Assembly (NCBI GenBank): GCA_964410215.1
Contig: CAYPHA010000004.1
Location: 1 to 64,000, forward strand
Reading direction: 5' to 3'
Length of the DNA: 64,000 bases
Source: CAYPHA01 sp964410215
Lineage (GTDB): Bacteria; Calditrichota; Calditrichia; Calditrichales; CAYPHA01
Shown here: positions 26,988-36,154 of the stretch, piece after piece
How positions within the stretch are numbered: position 1 is the stretch's first letter
How the letters are laid out: every line of letters begins with the position of its first letter
Position numbers and translations under genes: made by a program
Notes under the pieces: model-generated
Database searches by the model: none
What the model saw: the letters and a program-made list of their open reading frames with translations, nothing else
What the model was told of the DNA's origin: nothing

Positions 26988-29900
26988 ATGGAACGTCTCA
27001 AAACCAGGATTTTTGAACACCCGGATCTTAAAAAACTATCGTCCCTGCTTGCAGAACGTGCGGCGATCCATGTGCGAAACAGTAACGGATCTTTTCGTTC
27101 CTTTATAGCCGCACACCTGTTTGATAAGAATCAACGACCTGTTTTATATGTTGCCAATGATCTGGATTCGGCAGAATGTGTGCGGGATGACATGGAACAG
27201 CTTATCGGCCGGGATCAGGTTGTGTTTCTTCCGGCGGTCGGTTATGAACCGTATGATCATCATACGCCGAACCCGACCTCACTCAGTATGCGCATGGAGG
27301 CCATGCAGAAATTCATCAGTGAGGAAAAATGGGTTGCCGTCGCTACAATCGAAGGCCTTCTCGAACATTTTCCCACTCCCGAGGAATTTCTGGACAACCA
27401 GTTATATCTGAAAAAAGGCAACACACTCGATTTTGATCGTTTTATCGACCATCTCCAGCTTATCGGATTCAAACGTGAGGAACTGGTCGAACAGGTCGGT
27501 GACATCAGCATCAGGGGAGGTATTATCGATGTCTTTACCTGGAACAGCGAAGAACCGATCCGCATTGAACTGTTCGGCGACGTGATTGAATCGATACGGA
27601 AATTCGATGTAATCAGTCAGCGATCCGTCAAAGAACTGGAGGAATTCGATATTCTGCCAAACCTGTTCCTTTCTGAAAACAGGACGTTCATCGACCGCCT
27701 GTTACCGGAACGGACGGTTCTGTTCCTGGAGGATAAACAGGTCATAGATACACAATGCCAAACGTATTTTGATAAAGCGCGCCACGTATACCTGGAAGGA
27801 GATGAATCCGAGCCGCCGGAAACACTGTACCTGAATCCGGAAAAATGGCGGGAAATGGCGGAACGCATGTCGCGCCTGTCGTCGGATCTCGTCCCCCCGG
27901 AAAACGCAACGATTGTCGACTTCCAAACCCGGCCTCACCCGGATTTTAACGGGAGCATAAAACTGTTCCTGGATGATCTGCGTAAGAAGAACAACCAGCG
28001 CGAAAAAGCAACACTGTTCTTTCAGTGTCTAAACCGGGATCAGGCGGAACGACTCGAGGAAATTATTGAGGAAGAAGGTATTACCTTTAACGGACGTTTT
28101 GACACCGGTACCTTGCACAGCGGATTTGCCGTGCCGGCACTGGGGCTGGAAATACTTACAGATCACCAGATTTTCAAGCGGTTTAAACGCCGGCGCACTT
28201 ACCGCCGTTTCAAAAGCGGCGCCTATCTGCGTCAGCTCAGTAACCTGAATCTCTATGATTATGTTGTTCACATCGATTACGGTATCGGTCAGTATATGGG
28301 ACTTTCCACCATCGATTACGGCGGTGTCAAAAAAGAATGTATCAAGATTGTTTACCGAGATAATGATTCCCTTTTTGTAACCGTGGACCGCCTGAACCGT
28401 GTGCAGAAATTCAGTTCCGAAGAAGGGATCAAACCGAAGATTACGAAACTGGGAAGCGGTGAGTGGGATCGTGTCAAACAACGCACGAAAGAGTCACTGA
28501 AGCAGATCGCGGCGGAACTGATTCAGATCTATGCGGGACGGAAAGCGCAGAACGGGATATCCTTTTCCACCGATAACCACTGGCAGAAAGAGCTGGAGGC
28601 TTCTTTTATATATGAGGAAACGGGAGACCAGCTCAAGGCGATCAGTGATGTCAAAAAGGATATGGAAAAGAGTGAGCCCATGGATCGCCTGCTGTGCGGG
28701 GATGTCGGTTTCGGGAAAACGGAAGTGGCTCTGCGTGCCGCTTTTAAGGCGGTAATGGACGGTAAGCAGGCGGCGGTACTTGTGCCGACAACCATCCTCG
28801 CTTTCCAGCATCACCAGACCTTTTCACAGCGGATGAAAGAATTCCCGGTCCGTGTGGAGGTGCTGAACCGGTTCCGTCCCGCCGCGGAACAGAAGCGTAT
28901 TCTGCATGATCTTAAAGAGGGGCAGGTCGATATCATCATTGCCACGCACCGGCTGTTATCAGGAGATATACTTTTCAAGGATCTGGGATTGCTTGTCGTT
29001 GACGAAGAGCAGCGATTCGGGGTGAGTCACAAGGAAAAACTTAAAAAGTACCGGCTGAGTGTCGATGTGCTGTCGATGACCGCAACACCCATTCCGCGCA
29101 CCCTGCATATGGCCCTGATGGGTGCCCGGGATTTTTCCAATATTGAAACACCGCCACGCAACCGCCTGCCGGTGTACACCGAAATCATGCACTGGACGGA
29201 TGATAAAATACGCTATATTATACAAAAGGAACTGAAGCGGGGCGGGCAGATCTATTTTGTCCATAATCGTGTCGATACGATAGATGCCGTGAAGGAAACA
29301 CTTTCCGAAATCATACCCGAAGCGCGTTTCGTCGTGGGGCACGGCCAGCTACCCGAGCACAAACTGGAAAAGGTGATGCTGGATTTTGTGGCCGGTGAAT
29401 ACGACGTGCTCGTTTCCAGTATGATCATCGAAAACGGTTTGGATATCCCAAACGTGAATACCATCATCATAAACCGCGCCGACAAATTCGGTCTGTCACA
29501 ACTTTATCAGCTTCGCGGCCGTGTGGGCAGATCGAATGTTCAGGCCTTTGCCTACCTGATTGTGCCGCCGATGGATAAATTGACGGAACTTGCCCGGAAG
29601 CGGCTTCGTACAATACAGGATTTCACAGAGCTCGGTTCCGGTTATAAAGTGGCCTTACGTGACCTGGAGATACGCGGTGCCGGCAATCTCCTCGGTAAAC
29701 AGCAAAGCGGATTTGTACAAACCGTCGGCTTCGACCTCTATTGCCGTATCCTGGATGAGGCTGTCAAAGAATTGCAGAAGGGGCTGAACATTGGAGACGG
29801 GGAACAGCCGGCCGACAGGGACGGGCGCTATACCGATCCCAAACTGGATACGGATTTTGACCTGTTAATTCCGGATAGTTTTATAACGAGTGAACTGGAC

Positions 29901-30293
29901 CGCGTGGCTGTCTACCACCGTCTTGTCAATTTTACGGATCTGGAACAGATCGACAACCTGAATGAGGAATTGCGCGACCGTTTCGGTAAATTACCGGTTG
30001 ACGTCGAACGTTTTCTCCTTGCTATACAATTAAAGGTTCTGGCCGGTAAGATGCTGGCGGATCGGTTGATCCTGAAAAAGGGTGAATTGAAACTGTTCTT
30101 CTCGGAGCAGGCTCAGGATGATGAATACTTTTTTAAAACACAGATACCGAAAATGATGAATCAGGGCATGGCTAAAATTTCATTTATCAATCAGGAAAAA
30201 CTGGGTGTGCACATTTTTCTTAAAGGACGGGAACAACTGGAGCAGATGGCCTTTGCCAAAAAAGTTTTGCAATTTGTTGCAGGAGATGAATAA
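26988..30293 (+). CDS. mfd: Transcription-repair coupling factor Mfd
   Basis: A 1,101-residue superfamily 2 translocase that removes stalled RNA polymerase from DNA and recruits UvrA. The N-terminal UvrB-homology region starts with a degenerate nucleotide site (VRNSNGSFRSFIAAHLF) and has LPAVGYEPYD and the SIRGGIIDVF block. The RNA polymerase interaction domain is YVVHIDYGIGQYMGL (about residue 425 onward). The motor has Walker A GDVGFGKT (571-578), the DEEQ box at 672-675 and motif SMTATPIPRTLH. The translocation motif region has SQLYQLRGRVGRS, and the C-terminal TRCF domain ends the protein. Length is near the E. coli 1,148. It leads the group continued by three peptidyl-prolyl isomerases. 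Confidence 0.96.
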   Translation: MERLKTRIFEHPDLKKLSSLLAERAAIHVRNSNGSFRSFIAAHLFDKNQRPVLYVANDLDSAECVRDDMEQLIGRDQVVFLPAVGYEPYDHHTPNPTSLSMRMEAMQKFISEEKWVAVATIEGLLEHFPTPEEFLDNQLYLKKGNTLDFDRFIDHLQLIGFKREELVEQVGDISIRGGIIDVFTWNSEEPIRIELFGDVIESIRKFDVISQRSVKELEEFDILPNLFLSENRTFIDRLLPERTVLFLEDKQVIDTQCQTYFDKARHVYLEGDESEPPETLYLNPEKWREMAERMSRLSSDLVPPENATIVDFQTRPHPDFNGSIKLFLDDLRKKNNQREKATLFFQCLNRDQAERLEEIIEEEGITFNGRFDTGTLHSGFAVPALGLEILTDHQIFKRFKRRRTYRRFKSGAYLRQLSNLNLYDYVVHIDYGIGQYMGLSTIDYGGVKKECIKIVYRDNDSLFVTVDRLNRVQKFSSEEGIKPKITKLGSGEWDRVKQRTKESLKQIAAELIQIYAGRKAQNGISFSTDNHWQKELEASFIYEETGDQLKAISDVKKDMEKSEPMDRLLCGDVGFGKTEVALRAAFKAVMDGKQAAVLVPTTILAFQHHQTFSQRMKEFPVRVEVLNRFRPAAEQKRILHDLKEGQVDIIIATHRLLSGDILFKDLGLLVVDEEQRFGVSHKEKLKKYRLSVDVLSMTATPIPRTLHMALMGARDFSNIETPPRNRLPVYTEIMHWTDDKIRYIIQKELKRGGQIYFVHNRVDTIDAVKETLSEIIPEARFVVGHGQLPEHKLEKVMLDFVAGEYDVLVSSMIIENGLDIPNVNTIIINRADKFGLSQLYQLRGRVGRSNVQAFAYLIVPPMDKLTELARKRLRTIQDFTELGSGYKVALRDLEIRGAGNLLGKQQSGFVQTVGFDLYCRILDEAVKELQKGLNIGDGEQPADRDGRYTDPKLDTDFDLLIPDSFITSELDRVAVYHRLVNFTDLEQIDNLNEELRDRFGKLPVDVERFLLAIQLKVLAGKMLADRLILKKGELKLFFSEQAQDDEYFFKTQIPKMMNQGMAKISFINQEKLGVHIFLKGREQLEQMAFAKKVLQFVAGDE

Positions 30294-30335
30294 ATTAAGT
30301 GTTTACAATCAAAAAAAGAAGAATGGAGGTTTTTA

Positions 30336-32042
30336 ATGTACAAATGGTTTGTAGCGGTATTACTACTGACTGTAATCGCAATCATAGGTGGATGTGGCTT
30401 ATCCGAGGATACGGTTGCAAAGGTCGGTAGTGAGACGATTTCTAAAGAGGAATTCACTCAAGCATTAAGCCGCCGTTTTCCGAATCAGGACAATTATCAG
30501 CAGATTTCTAAAAAAGAAAAAATGGAAGTCCTGGATCTCATGATCGAGCAGAAACTGAAACTCAATGCGGCTCTCGAACTGGATATCAGTGATGATGAAG
30601 ATTATCAGCAACAGTACAAACAGCGGAAAATTCAGGCGCTTGGTAATAAGTATTTCGAACGTGAAATCGTGGATCAAATGATAACGGAAGTGCAACTGCG
30701 GGAACACTTCGATCGCCTGGCCACAGAGGTAAAAGCCAGCCACGTCCTGATCGGCTATAAAGGTCTGCCGCGCAGCACAGCGACCCGGAGTCAGGAAGAG
30801 GCCGAAGCCCTCGCCAAAGAAATCGCTGAAAAAGCCCGTGCCGGTGAATCGCTCGCCGATCTGGCTGTCCAATATTCCGAAGATCCTTCCGCTCAACAGA
30901 ATAAGGGCGACCTGGGGTATTTTACATGGGGACGCATGGTTCCCGCGTTTCAGGAAGCGGCATTCAGTATGAATCCGGGTGACATATCGGACCCTGTGCT
31001 TTCTGATTTCGGATATCACGTTATACTTGTTGAAGACAAGCGTCCGAATCCGAAACACAATCCTGACGATTTTGAAAATCAGCTTTTAAATATGAAACGT
31101 TCGATTTATCAGGCAAAGGCGCAGGAAGGCCGTCAGCTATGGGATGAACATATCGCTGAAATGAAAAATGGAAAAAACTTCCAGCTGGTTACAGATAATA
31201 TGGATAATATGCATACCCTGATCCTGTCCAAAATCGACAGTGGATTGTTTAAGGGAGAGAACTTTTCAACGGAAGAAAAGGAAACCGAACTGGCCCGCTG
31301 GAAAGGCGGGAAAACCACCCTCGCTGATCTGTTTGATATGTTCGGCGATGCGTTGACCCGACAGGCCAACCGGTTTCGCAACAAGCAGCAGTTCCAGCAG
31401 GATGTGGAAAATGTCTCGATACAGAACATGATTACAACGGCAGCCGAACGCAAAGGTTATGATCAGGAAGAGGATATCCGCGAACAGCTCGATGGCTTTA
31501 AAGAGCAGCGCCTTCTGTCCCTGCTGAATAAAGAAGAAGTGAATGACAAGGTTGTTATCGAAGATGCCGATGTCGAAACGTATTACCAGGAAAATATGGA
31601 AGAATTCCTGAGGCCCGAAGAAATCCAGATCTGGGAAGTGTATGTTAAAGATGAGGCACAGGCTAAAAAAGTCCTGCGTCTGGCCAAATCGGGAAGCAAT
31701 TTCGAGCGTCTGGCCGAACAATATTCAGAAGATAAATTTTTTCAGAAGAAAAAAGGCAATCTTGGTTTCAAGAGAGAAAACAGCAGGGGTACGGTATCAC
31801 GGGAAGCCTTTAAGGTCGGCCCGAACCAGATCGCCGGACCGGTTAAATACAACCGGGGCTGGGCTGTTATTAAAACCGGTGAAAAGAAACCCGCCGAACA
31901 GCAGGAACTGAGCGAAGTCAAGAGTAAGGTGAAGTCAAAACTGCGTTCCGATCGTTTACGTGAACGGAAAAAGGAGTTCGAGGAAGAACTGAAGGATCGT
32001 TTCGCAGTTAAAATAAACGATGATTTATTGGAACAAATCTGA
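30336..32042 (+). CDS. PPIC-type peptidyl-prolyl isomerase, lipoprotein, two rotamase domains
   Basis: A 568-residue periplasmic folding factor. The N-terminus is a lipoprotein signal (WFVAVLLLTVIAIIGGC, lipid-accepting C20-like cysteine after IGG). A SurA-N-like helical segment follows (ISKEEFTQALSRRFP), then a parvulin domain at about 133-228 (VKASHVLIGY to FGYHVILVEDKRP) with the GDLGYF-type core, and a second, more divergent parvulin domain at about 427-525 (EIQIWEVYVKD to GWAVIKTGEK). It probably assists outer-membrane protein folding together with SurA. AGGAGG lies before the ATG. Its TGA overlaps the next ATG by one base (TGATG), so translation is coupled. Confidence 0.9.
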   Translation: MYKWFVAVLLLTVIAIIGGCGLSEDTVAKVGSETISKEEFTQALSRRFPNQDNYQQISKKEKMEVLDLMIEQKLKLNAALELDISDDEDYQQQYKQRKIQALGNKYFEREIVDQMITEVQLREHFDRLATEVKASHVLIGYKGLPRSTATRSQEEAEALAKEIAEKARAGESLADLAVQYSEDPSAQQNKGDLGYFTWGRMVPAFQEAAFSMNPGDISDPVLSDFGYHVILVEDKRPNPKHNPDDFENQLLNMKRSIYQAKAQEGRQLWDEHIAEMKNGKNFQLVTDNMDNMHTLILSKIDSGLFKGENFSTEEKETELARWKGGKTTLADLFDMFGDALTRQANRFRNKQQFQQDVENVSIQNMITTAAERKGYDQEEDIREQLDGFKEQRLLSLLNKEEVNDKVVIEDADVETYYQENMEEFLRPEEIQIWEVYVKDEAQAKKVLRLAKSGSNFERLAEQYSEDKFFQKKKGNLGFKRENSRGTVSREAFKVGPNQIAGPVKYNRGWAVIKTGEKKPAEQQELSEVKSKVKSKLRSDRLRERKKEFEEELKDRFAVKINDDLLEQI

Positions 32043-32887
32043 TGAACACAGACACCCTTAAAGGTTATGGGATACCCATAACCTTTTTTGTTTTCCTGGC
32101 AATTCTTGGCTGTAACCGCCAGGGAGAATTGCCGGAAGATCTGGTTGCCCAGGTAAACGACCAGTTTCTCCTGCGGGAACACGTCCTATACCACATTCCG
32201 GAACGTCTGGACGAAGAACTCCAGTTTGCTCTTAAAAAAAGTATTATCGACCGCTGGGTTGAAAACGAAATTCTTTATCAATCGGCACGCGATGAAGGAC
32301 TGACACTGAATGAGCGGGAAAAATTCCAGCTGGAAGCAATGCGCAAGAATCTGCTCATTCAACGTTACCTGGAACAGAAACTGAACAAGGACTATCGCAT
32401 TTCCCAGAAGGATATCGAAGATTATTACCGGGAACATACCAGCGAGTTCATCCGGGAAGAGGATGAAGCCCATATCGTACACCTCTTACTCGAGCAACAG
32501 GACCGGGCTATTTTTGGTGACATCCGCGAAGCGCAGGATCTCAGGGATATTATAAAAAAATATTACCTGAACGAAAAATCGACCATGGAGAGTCCAAACG
32601 ATGACCTTGGCTATGTTCCGTTATCCAGTTTACCGGAACAAATTCAGCGTACCATTCGTCAAATGAAAACAGGGACGATTTCGAGGTCGGTACAAACGGA
32701 TCAGGGGTATCATTTTATTCAGTTGGATGATTATCAGAAACAGGGGACGGCAAGGGACCTCGAACTGGTTCGGGATGAAATCATCATGCGCTTAAAAAAA
32801 GAGCGTCACGAAGAAGAACTGGCGCGGCTTAAACGTGAATTAAAAGAAAATTTTCAGGTCCAGACTTATTTGAGTAAAATACAGTAA
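32042..32887 (+). CDS. PPIC-type peptidyl-prolyl isomerase, small lipoprotein
   Basis: A 281-residue protein with a lipoprotein signal (PITFFVFLAILGC; cysteine in the ILGC lipobox at about residue 24). The N-terminal helical domain resembles that of SurA/PrsA (LVAQVNDQFLLREHVLYH), and one parvulin-type rotamase domain lies at about residues 140-240 (EAHIVHLLLEQ to GYHFIQLDDYQKQ). It lacks a second rotamase copy. It starts inside the stop of the preceding isomerase and ends 12 bases before surA, so the three form one translational unit. The role is inferred as periplasmic chaperoning of outer-membrane or secreted proteins. Confidence 0.86.
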   Translation: MNTDTLKGYGIPITFFVFLAILGCNRQGELPEDLVAQVNDQFLLREHVLYHIPERLDEELQFALKKSIIDRWVENEILYQSARDEGLTLNEREKFQLEAMRKNLLIQRYLEQKLNKDYRISQKDIEDYYREHTSEFIREEDEAHIVHLLLEQQDRAIFGDIREAQDLRDIIKKYYLNEKSTMESPNDDLGYVPLSSLPEQIQRTIRQMKTGTISRSVQTDQGYHFIQLDDYQKQGTARDLELVRDEIIMRLKKERHEEELARLKRELKENFQVQTYLSKIQ

Positions 32888-32899
32888 AAGGTAACCTCT

Positions 32900-34180
32900 A
32901 TGATCAGAAAATGGATCATCATGCTGAGCTGTTTTGCAGCTCTGCCTGTTTCCGCGCAGCAGTTGGTGGAAGGCATCGCCGCTGTTGTCGGTAACGAAAT
33001 TATCCTGCGATCCGAAGTGGAACAGTATACGCAACAGTATATCGTTCAGAACCGGATCAATGTCCAGCAAAACCCGGAAATTGTCGGTCAGGTTAAAGCT
33101 CAGACCCTTAATTTCCTGATCGAGCAGAAACTGTTGCTGGAAAAAGCCGAGCAGGATACCATAACGGTTGAAGAACAACAGCTCGATCAGCTGGTTGAAC
33201 AGCGTATCCAGCTGTACGTGCAACAGGTCGGTACGGAAGATGCCCTGGAAAAAGCCTTTGGTCAGCCGATTAAAAAAATCCGGAAGGAATTCCGGAAAAT
33301 GATCCGCGAAGAGGAAATGGTCAAACAGGTCCGGGCACTGAAATTCGCCAACATAGGTGTCTCGCGCAGGGAAGTTGAAAATTTTTACAAAACATACAAA
33401 GACAGCTTACCTACGCTGGAGGAAACGGTTGATATCAGTCATATTTTAAAAATTGTGCAGCCTTCCGAAGAGGCTCAGCAGGATGCCTTTGAGCGCATTG
33501 TAAAGATAAAAGAAGAGATCGAAGCCGGTGCCGATTTCGGAGAAATGGCCGGGAAGTATTCGGAAGATCCGGCGAGTGCAAAACGCAACGGTGACCTGGG
33601 TATGATCAGCCGCGGTGACTTTGTTCCGGAATTCGAGGCAGTGGCGTTTGGACTGAATGACGGAGAAATGTCTGATATCGTCCAGACCCAGTTCGGTTAT
33701 CATATTATAAAAATGATCGAGCGGCGGGGAGAGAAGGTCCGTACACAGCATATACTTATCCGTGTGATGCCTTCCGAAGACGATGAAAAACGTATTGTCC
33801 GGGAACTTGGTGAACTGCGCAGGGAAATCATTGATAGTGCCGATTTCGGTGAAATGGCCATTCAGCATTCCGATGATGAGAATGTGTCACAGGATCGTGG
33901 TCACCTGGGAACTTTTGAAGTAAGTAAAATGGTCGTACCAGAGTTTAAAGAGGCTATAAAAGGACTGGAGCCCGGTGATATCAGTGACCCGTTTAAGACG
34001 GAATTCGGCTATCATATTGTACGGCTGGAAGACCGTCAGAGCAGCCGCACCTTTTCTCTCGAAGATGACTGGCAGAAAATCGAAGAGTATGCCCTGAATC
34101 AGAAGATGGAACGGGAATACCGTGAGTGGATTGCCGAACTGAAGCAGGATATGCCGATCCAGGTCCGTGAAAATATTTAA
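32900..34180 (+). CDS. surA: Periplasmic chaperone / peptidyl-prolyl isomerase SurA
   Basis: A 426-residue SurA with signal peptide (residues 1-19, LSCFAALPVSAQQ), the N-terminal chaperone module (VEGIAAVVGNEIILRSEVEQY), and two parvulin domains at about 175-275 (VDISHILKIV to FGYHIIKMIERR) and 278-385 (VRTQHILIRVM to FGYHIVRLEDRQ). The C-terminal helix that completes the chaperone core follows. SurA escorts outer-membrane barrels to the Bam complex. AAGGT precedes the ATG. It is the last gene of the mfd-isomerase group and has a strong terminator. Confidence 0.93.
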   Translation: MIRKWIIMLSCFAALPVSAQQLVEGIAAVVGNEIILRSEVEQYTQQYIVQNRINVQQNPEIVGQVKAQTLNFLIEQKLLLEKAEQDTITVEEQQLDQLVEQRIQLYVQQVGTEDALEKAFGQPIKKIRKEFRKMIREEEMVKQVRALKFANIGVSRREVENFYKTYKDSLPTLEETVDISHILKIVQPSEEAQQDAFERIVKIKEEIEAGADFGEMAGKYSEDPASAKRNGDLGMISRGDFVPEFEAVAFGLNDGEMSDIVQTQFGYHIIKMIERRGEKVRTQHILIRVMPSEDDEKRIVRELGELRREIIDSADFGEMAIQHSDDENVSQDRGHLGTFEVSKMVVPEFKEAIKGLEPGDISDPFKTEFGYHIVRLEDRQSSRTFSLEDDWQKIEEYALNQKMEREYREWIAELKQDMPIQVRENI

Positions 34181-34190
34181 GCAGCACTGT

Positions 34191-34225
34191 AAACGGGTCC
34201 TGTATCCCTGCAGACCCGTTTTTCC
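34191..34225 (+). terminator. Rho-independent terminator after surA
   Basis: AAACGGGTC and GACCCGTTT form a perfect 9-bp stem with a 13-base loop, followed by T residues to 34223 and a C/T-rich tract. A further inverted repeat CTTTAAAA...TTTTAAAG lies at 34245-34270. Confidence 0.88.
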
Positions 34226-34353
34226 CCCTTTATTTATTTCCTGCCTTTAAAATAGTTTTTTCTTTTAAAGAAATCGGTTATATTTGTCGTGTATTCAGAG
34301 TAAAAAATTAATTTACAACAACTTACCGAACAGAATTGCTTCCTGAAATGTAG

Positions 34354-35979
34354 ATGAAATCGTTATGGAATGACATAATGCTGCGCATGCGCAGGTGGTT
34401 CGGGATAATCGAAACATCGGTATTGTTCGACTATACCAATCTGATTTCAATTGCCGGACGCCGCCTGAGCACCTCATCCGAAAAGAATGAATTCCATTTA
34501 AAAGTACTGGATTTTCTGAACAGGCTGATTTGCGGAAATGAAGGCAATGATCTCCTGTTTCATCTGCGTAAAAAAGGCCTGAACTGGGACCGCTGCGATG
34601 ATGATCAACCCATTCAGATACTTGCAACAGGGCAGTTGCAAAAGCTGGCCGATGAGCATGATATCTATCAGATCAATGGTGATCTGGAGCTGATCAAAGA
34701 TCTGGCCGGGAATGCGAAGCAGCCCTATACATATGGCATTCTTTTTCAACTATTTGATTATTATGACTATCTGCTGCTGACCTCAAAAAAGCCAGAGAAC
34801 GGTAAAGAGGTTTTTCAACTGGTCAGTGCCATGGTCAAAGAGGTGAAAAGCCGTGTAGCGCTTAATGAATCCTATTCCGGTCTTCAGAAGAAAATGGACC
34901 GGCTGGAAAAAAATCTGATCATCAAAGAAAATGACCTCAGAAAATCTGAAAAAGCGCTTAAGAAAAGAGTCTACGAAATTCACAACCTTCTGGAAATCAG
35001 TAACGAGCTCTACTCCATTCTAAACCTGAAACGGTTAATTAATTCTGCCCTGCTCATCATTCTGGGGCAGGTGGGTTGCCAGCGGGCGTTTGCGATTCTG
35101 TATGATGCCGTGGACCGGAAATTTTCCAAAAAATATGTCAAGGGATTTGAGGAGGAGGAGCTGGAAGAATTCATTCTCGATGTGGATCATCCGGTCATTA
35201 ATTATTTTTCACGTATCCAGCGTCCGGTGCTTGTGGAAGAACTTTTAGGCGAAGACGGGACAAAAAGCATGGCGGAATATCTGCTGGAACGGAATGTCGA
35301 AGTCATTGCGCCCATCTTCCATTCGGAACGGGTGCGGGGCATCCTCGGCTGCGGCGATCAGCTGTATAACCAGACCTTCGACCAGTCGGAAAATGATATA
35401 TTTAATATTCTGGTCAATATCATTTCCATCTCCGTTTTCAATGCACAGACATTCGAGGAAATACGGACACTGGCACTGACCGATGCCATGACCAATCTGC
35501 ATAATTACCGCTATTTTGAAGACCGTCTCAAAGAGGAAATCAACCGCGCCCGGCGTAACGGATCCTGTGTTTCCATCATCATGCTTGATATAGATCACTT
35601 TAAAAACTATAACGACACACTGGGCCATCAGGCCGGTGATGAAGCCCTGCGCACACTGGGCTGGATACTTAAAAATACGGTGCGTGAAGAAGATATCGTC
35701 AATCGCTATGGGGGAGAAGAATTCTGTATAATCCTTCCCGGCCTGGAAAAAAAGGTCATCAGTATTCTTGGAAACCGTATTCGTGAAAAAGTGGAAGAGT
35801 TCCCCTTTCTCAAGCAGAATGTTCAACCGGGCGGCACATTGACCGTTAGTCTTGGCTGTGCAACATTCCCTGAAGATGCGGATGATTTTGAGGATCTGGT
35901 CTATAAGGCCGACCAGGCCCTGTACCAGTCGAAAAATTCCGGAAGAAACCGCCTGACTATCTATAATTATTCAAATTAG
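34354..35979 (+). CDS. GAF-domain diguanylate cyclase
   Basis: A 541-residue cytoplasmic protein that should make cyclic di-GMP from two GTP. The first 170 residues are helical and unassigned; a coiled coil lies at about 175-215 (LQKKMDRLEKNLIIKENDL); a GAF domain covers about 225-375 (INSALLIILGQVGCQRAFAIL to IISISVFNAQTF); the GGDEF domain follows with active-site GGEEF at 453-457. The inhibitory I-site RxxD (REED, R444-D447) lies five residues before it, so product feedback is likely. No strong ribosome site is seen at ATG 34354; an in-frame ATG at 34378 is possible. The GAF domain resembles that of the HD-GYP protein two genes downstream. Confidence 0.9.
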   Translation: MKSLWNDIMLRMRRWFGIIETSVLFDYTNLISIAGRRLSTSSEKNEFHLKVLDFLNRLICGNEGNDLLFHLRKKGLNWDRCDDDQPIQILATGQLQKLADEHDIYQINGDLELIKDLAGNAKQPYTYGILFQLFDYYDYLLLTSKKPENGKEVFQLVSAMVKEVKSRVALNESYSGLQKKMDRLEKNLIIKENDLRKSEKALKKRVYEIHNLLEISNELYSILNLKRLINSALLIILGQVGCQRAFAILYDAVDRKFSKKYVKGFEEEELEEFILDVDHPVINYFSRIQRPVLVEELLGEDGTKSMAEYLLERNVEVIAPIFHSERVRGILGCGDQLYNQTFDQSENDIFNILVNIISISVFNAQTFEEIRTLALTDAMTNLHNYRYFEDRLKEEINRARRNGSCVSIIMLDIDHFKNYNDTLGHQAGDEALRTLGWILKNTVREEDIVNRYGGEEFCIILPGLEKKVISILGNRIREKVEEFPFLKQNVQPGGTLTVSLGCATFPEDADDFEDLVYKADQALYQSKNSGRNRLTIYNYSN

Positions 35980-35991
35980 ACCACCTGTAAT

Positions 35992-36068
35992 TATACAAAT
36001 TAATTGTATATGGTGATTAAAATCTATATCTTAAGACACATAAAAATAAATGTCGGATCACGTGATCC
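35992..36068. promoter_or_regulatory. Cluster of inverted repeats upstream of the TPR / HD-GYP genes
   Basis: Two perfect dyads lie here: TATACAA-N5-TTGTATA (35992-36010) and the 14-bp palindrome GGATCACGTGATCC (36055-36068). A third, TAAC-N4-GTTA, follows near 36072. They lie in the 175-base gap between the diguanylate cyclase and the TPR gene. None has a T-run, so binding sites fit better than terminators. Confidence 0.42.
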
Positions 36069-36154
36069 ATCTAACAAATGTTAACGGATAATTATTGTAT
36101 ATTGTGATCGTCAGCAGGGTAAAACACCCGGAGCCTGAACGGGAGTAAAGAAAG

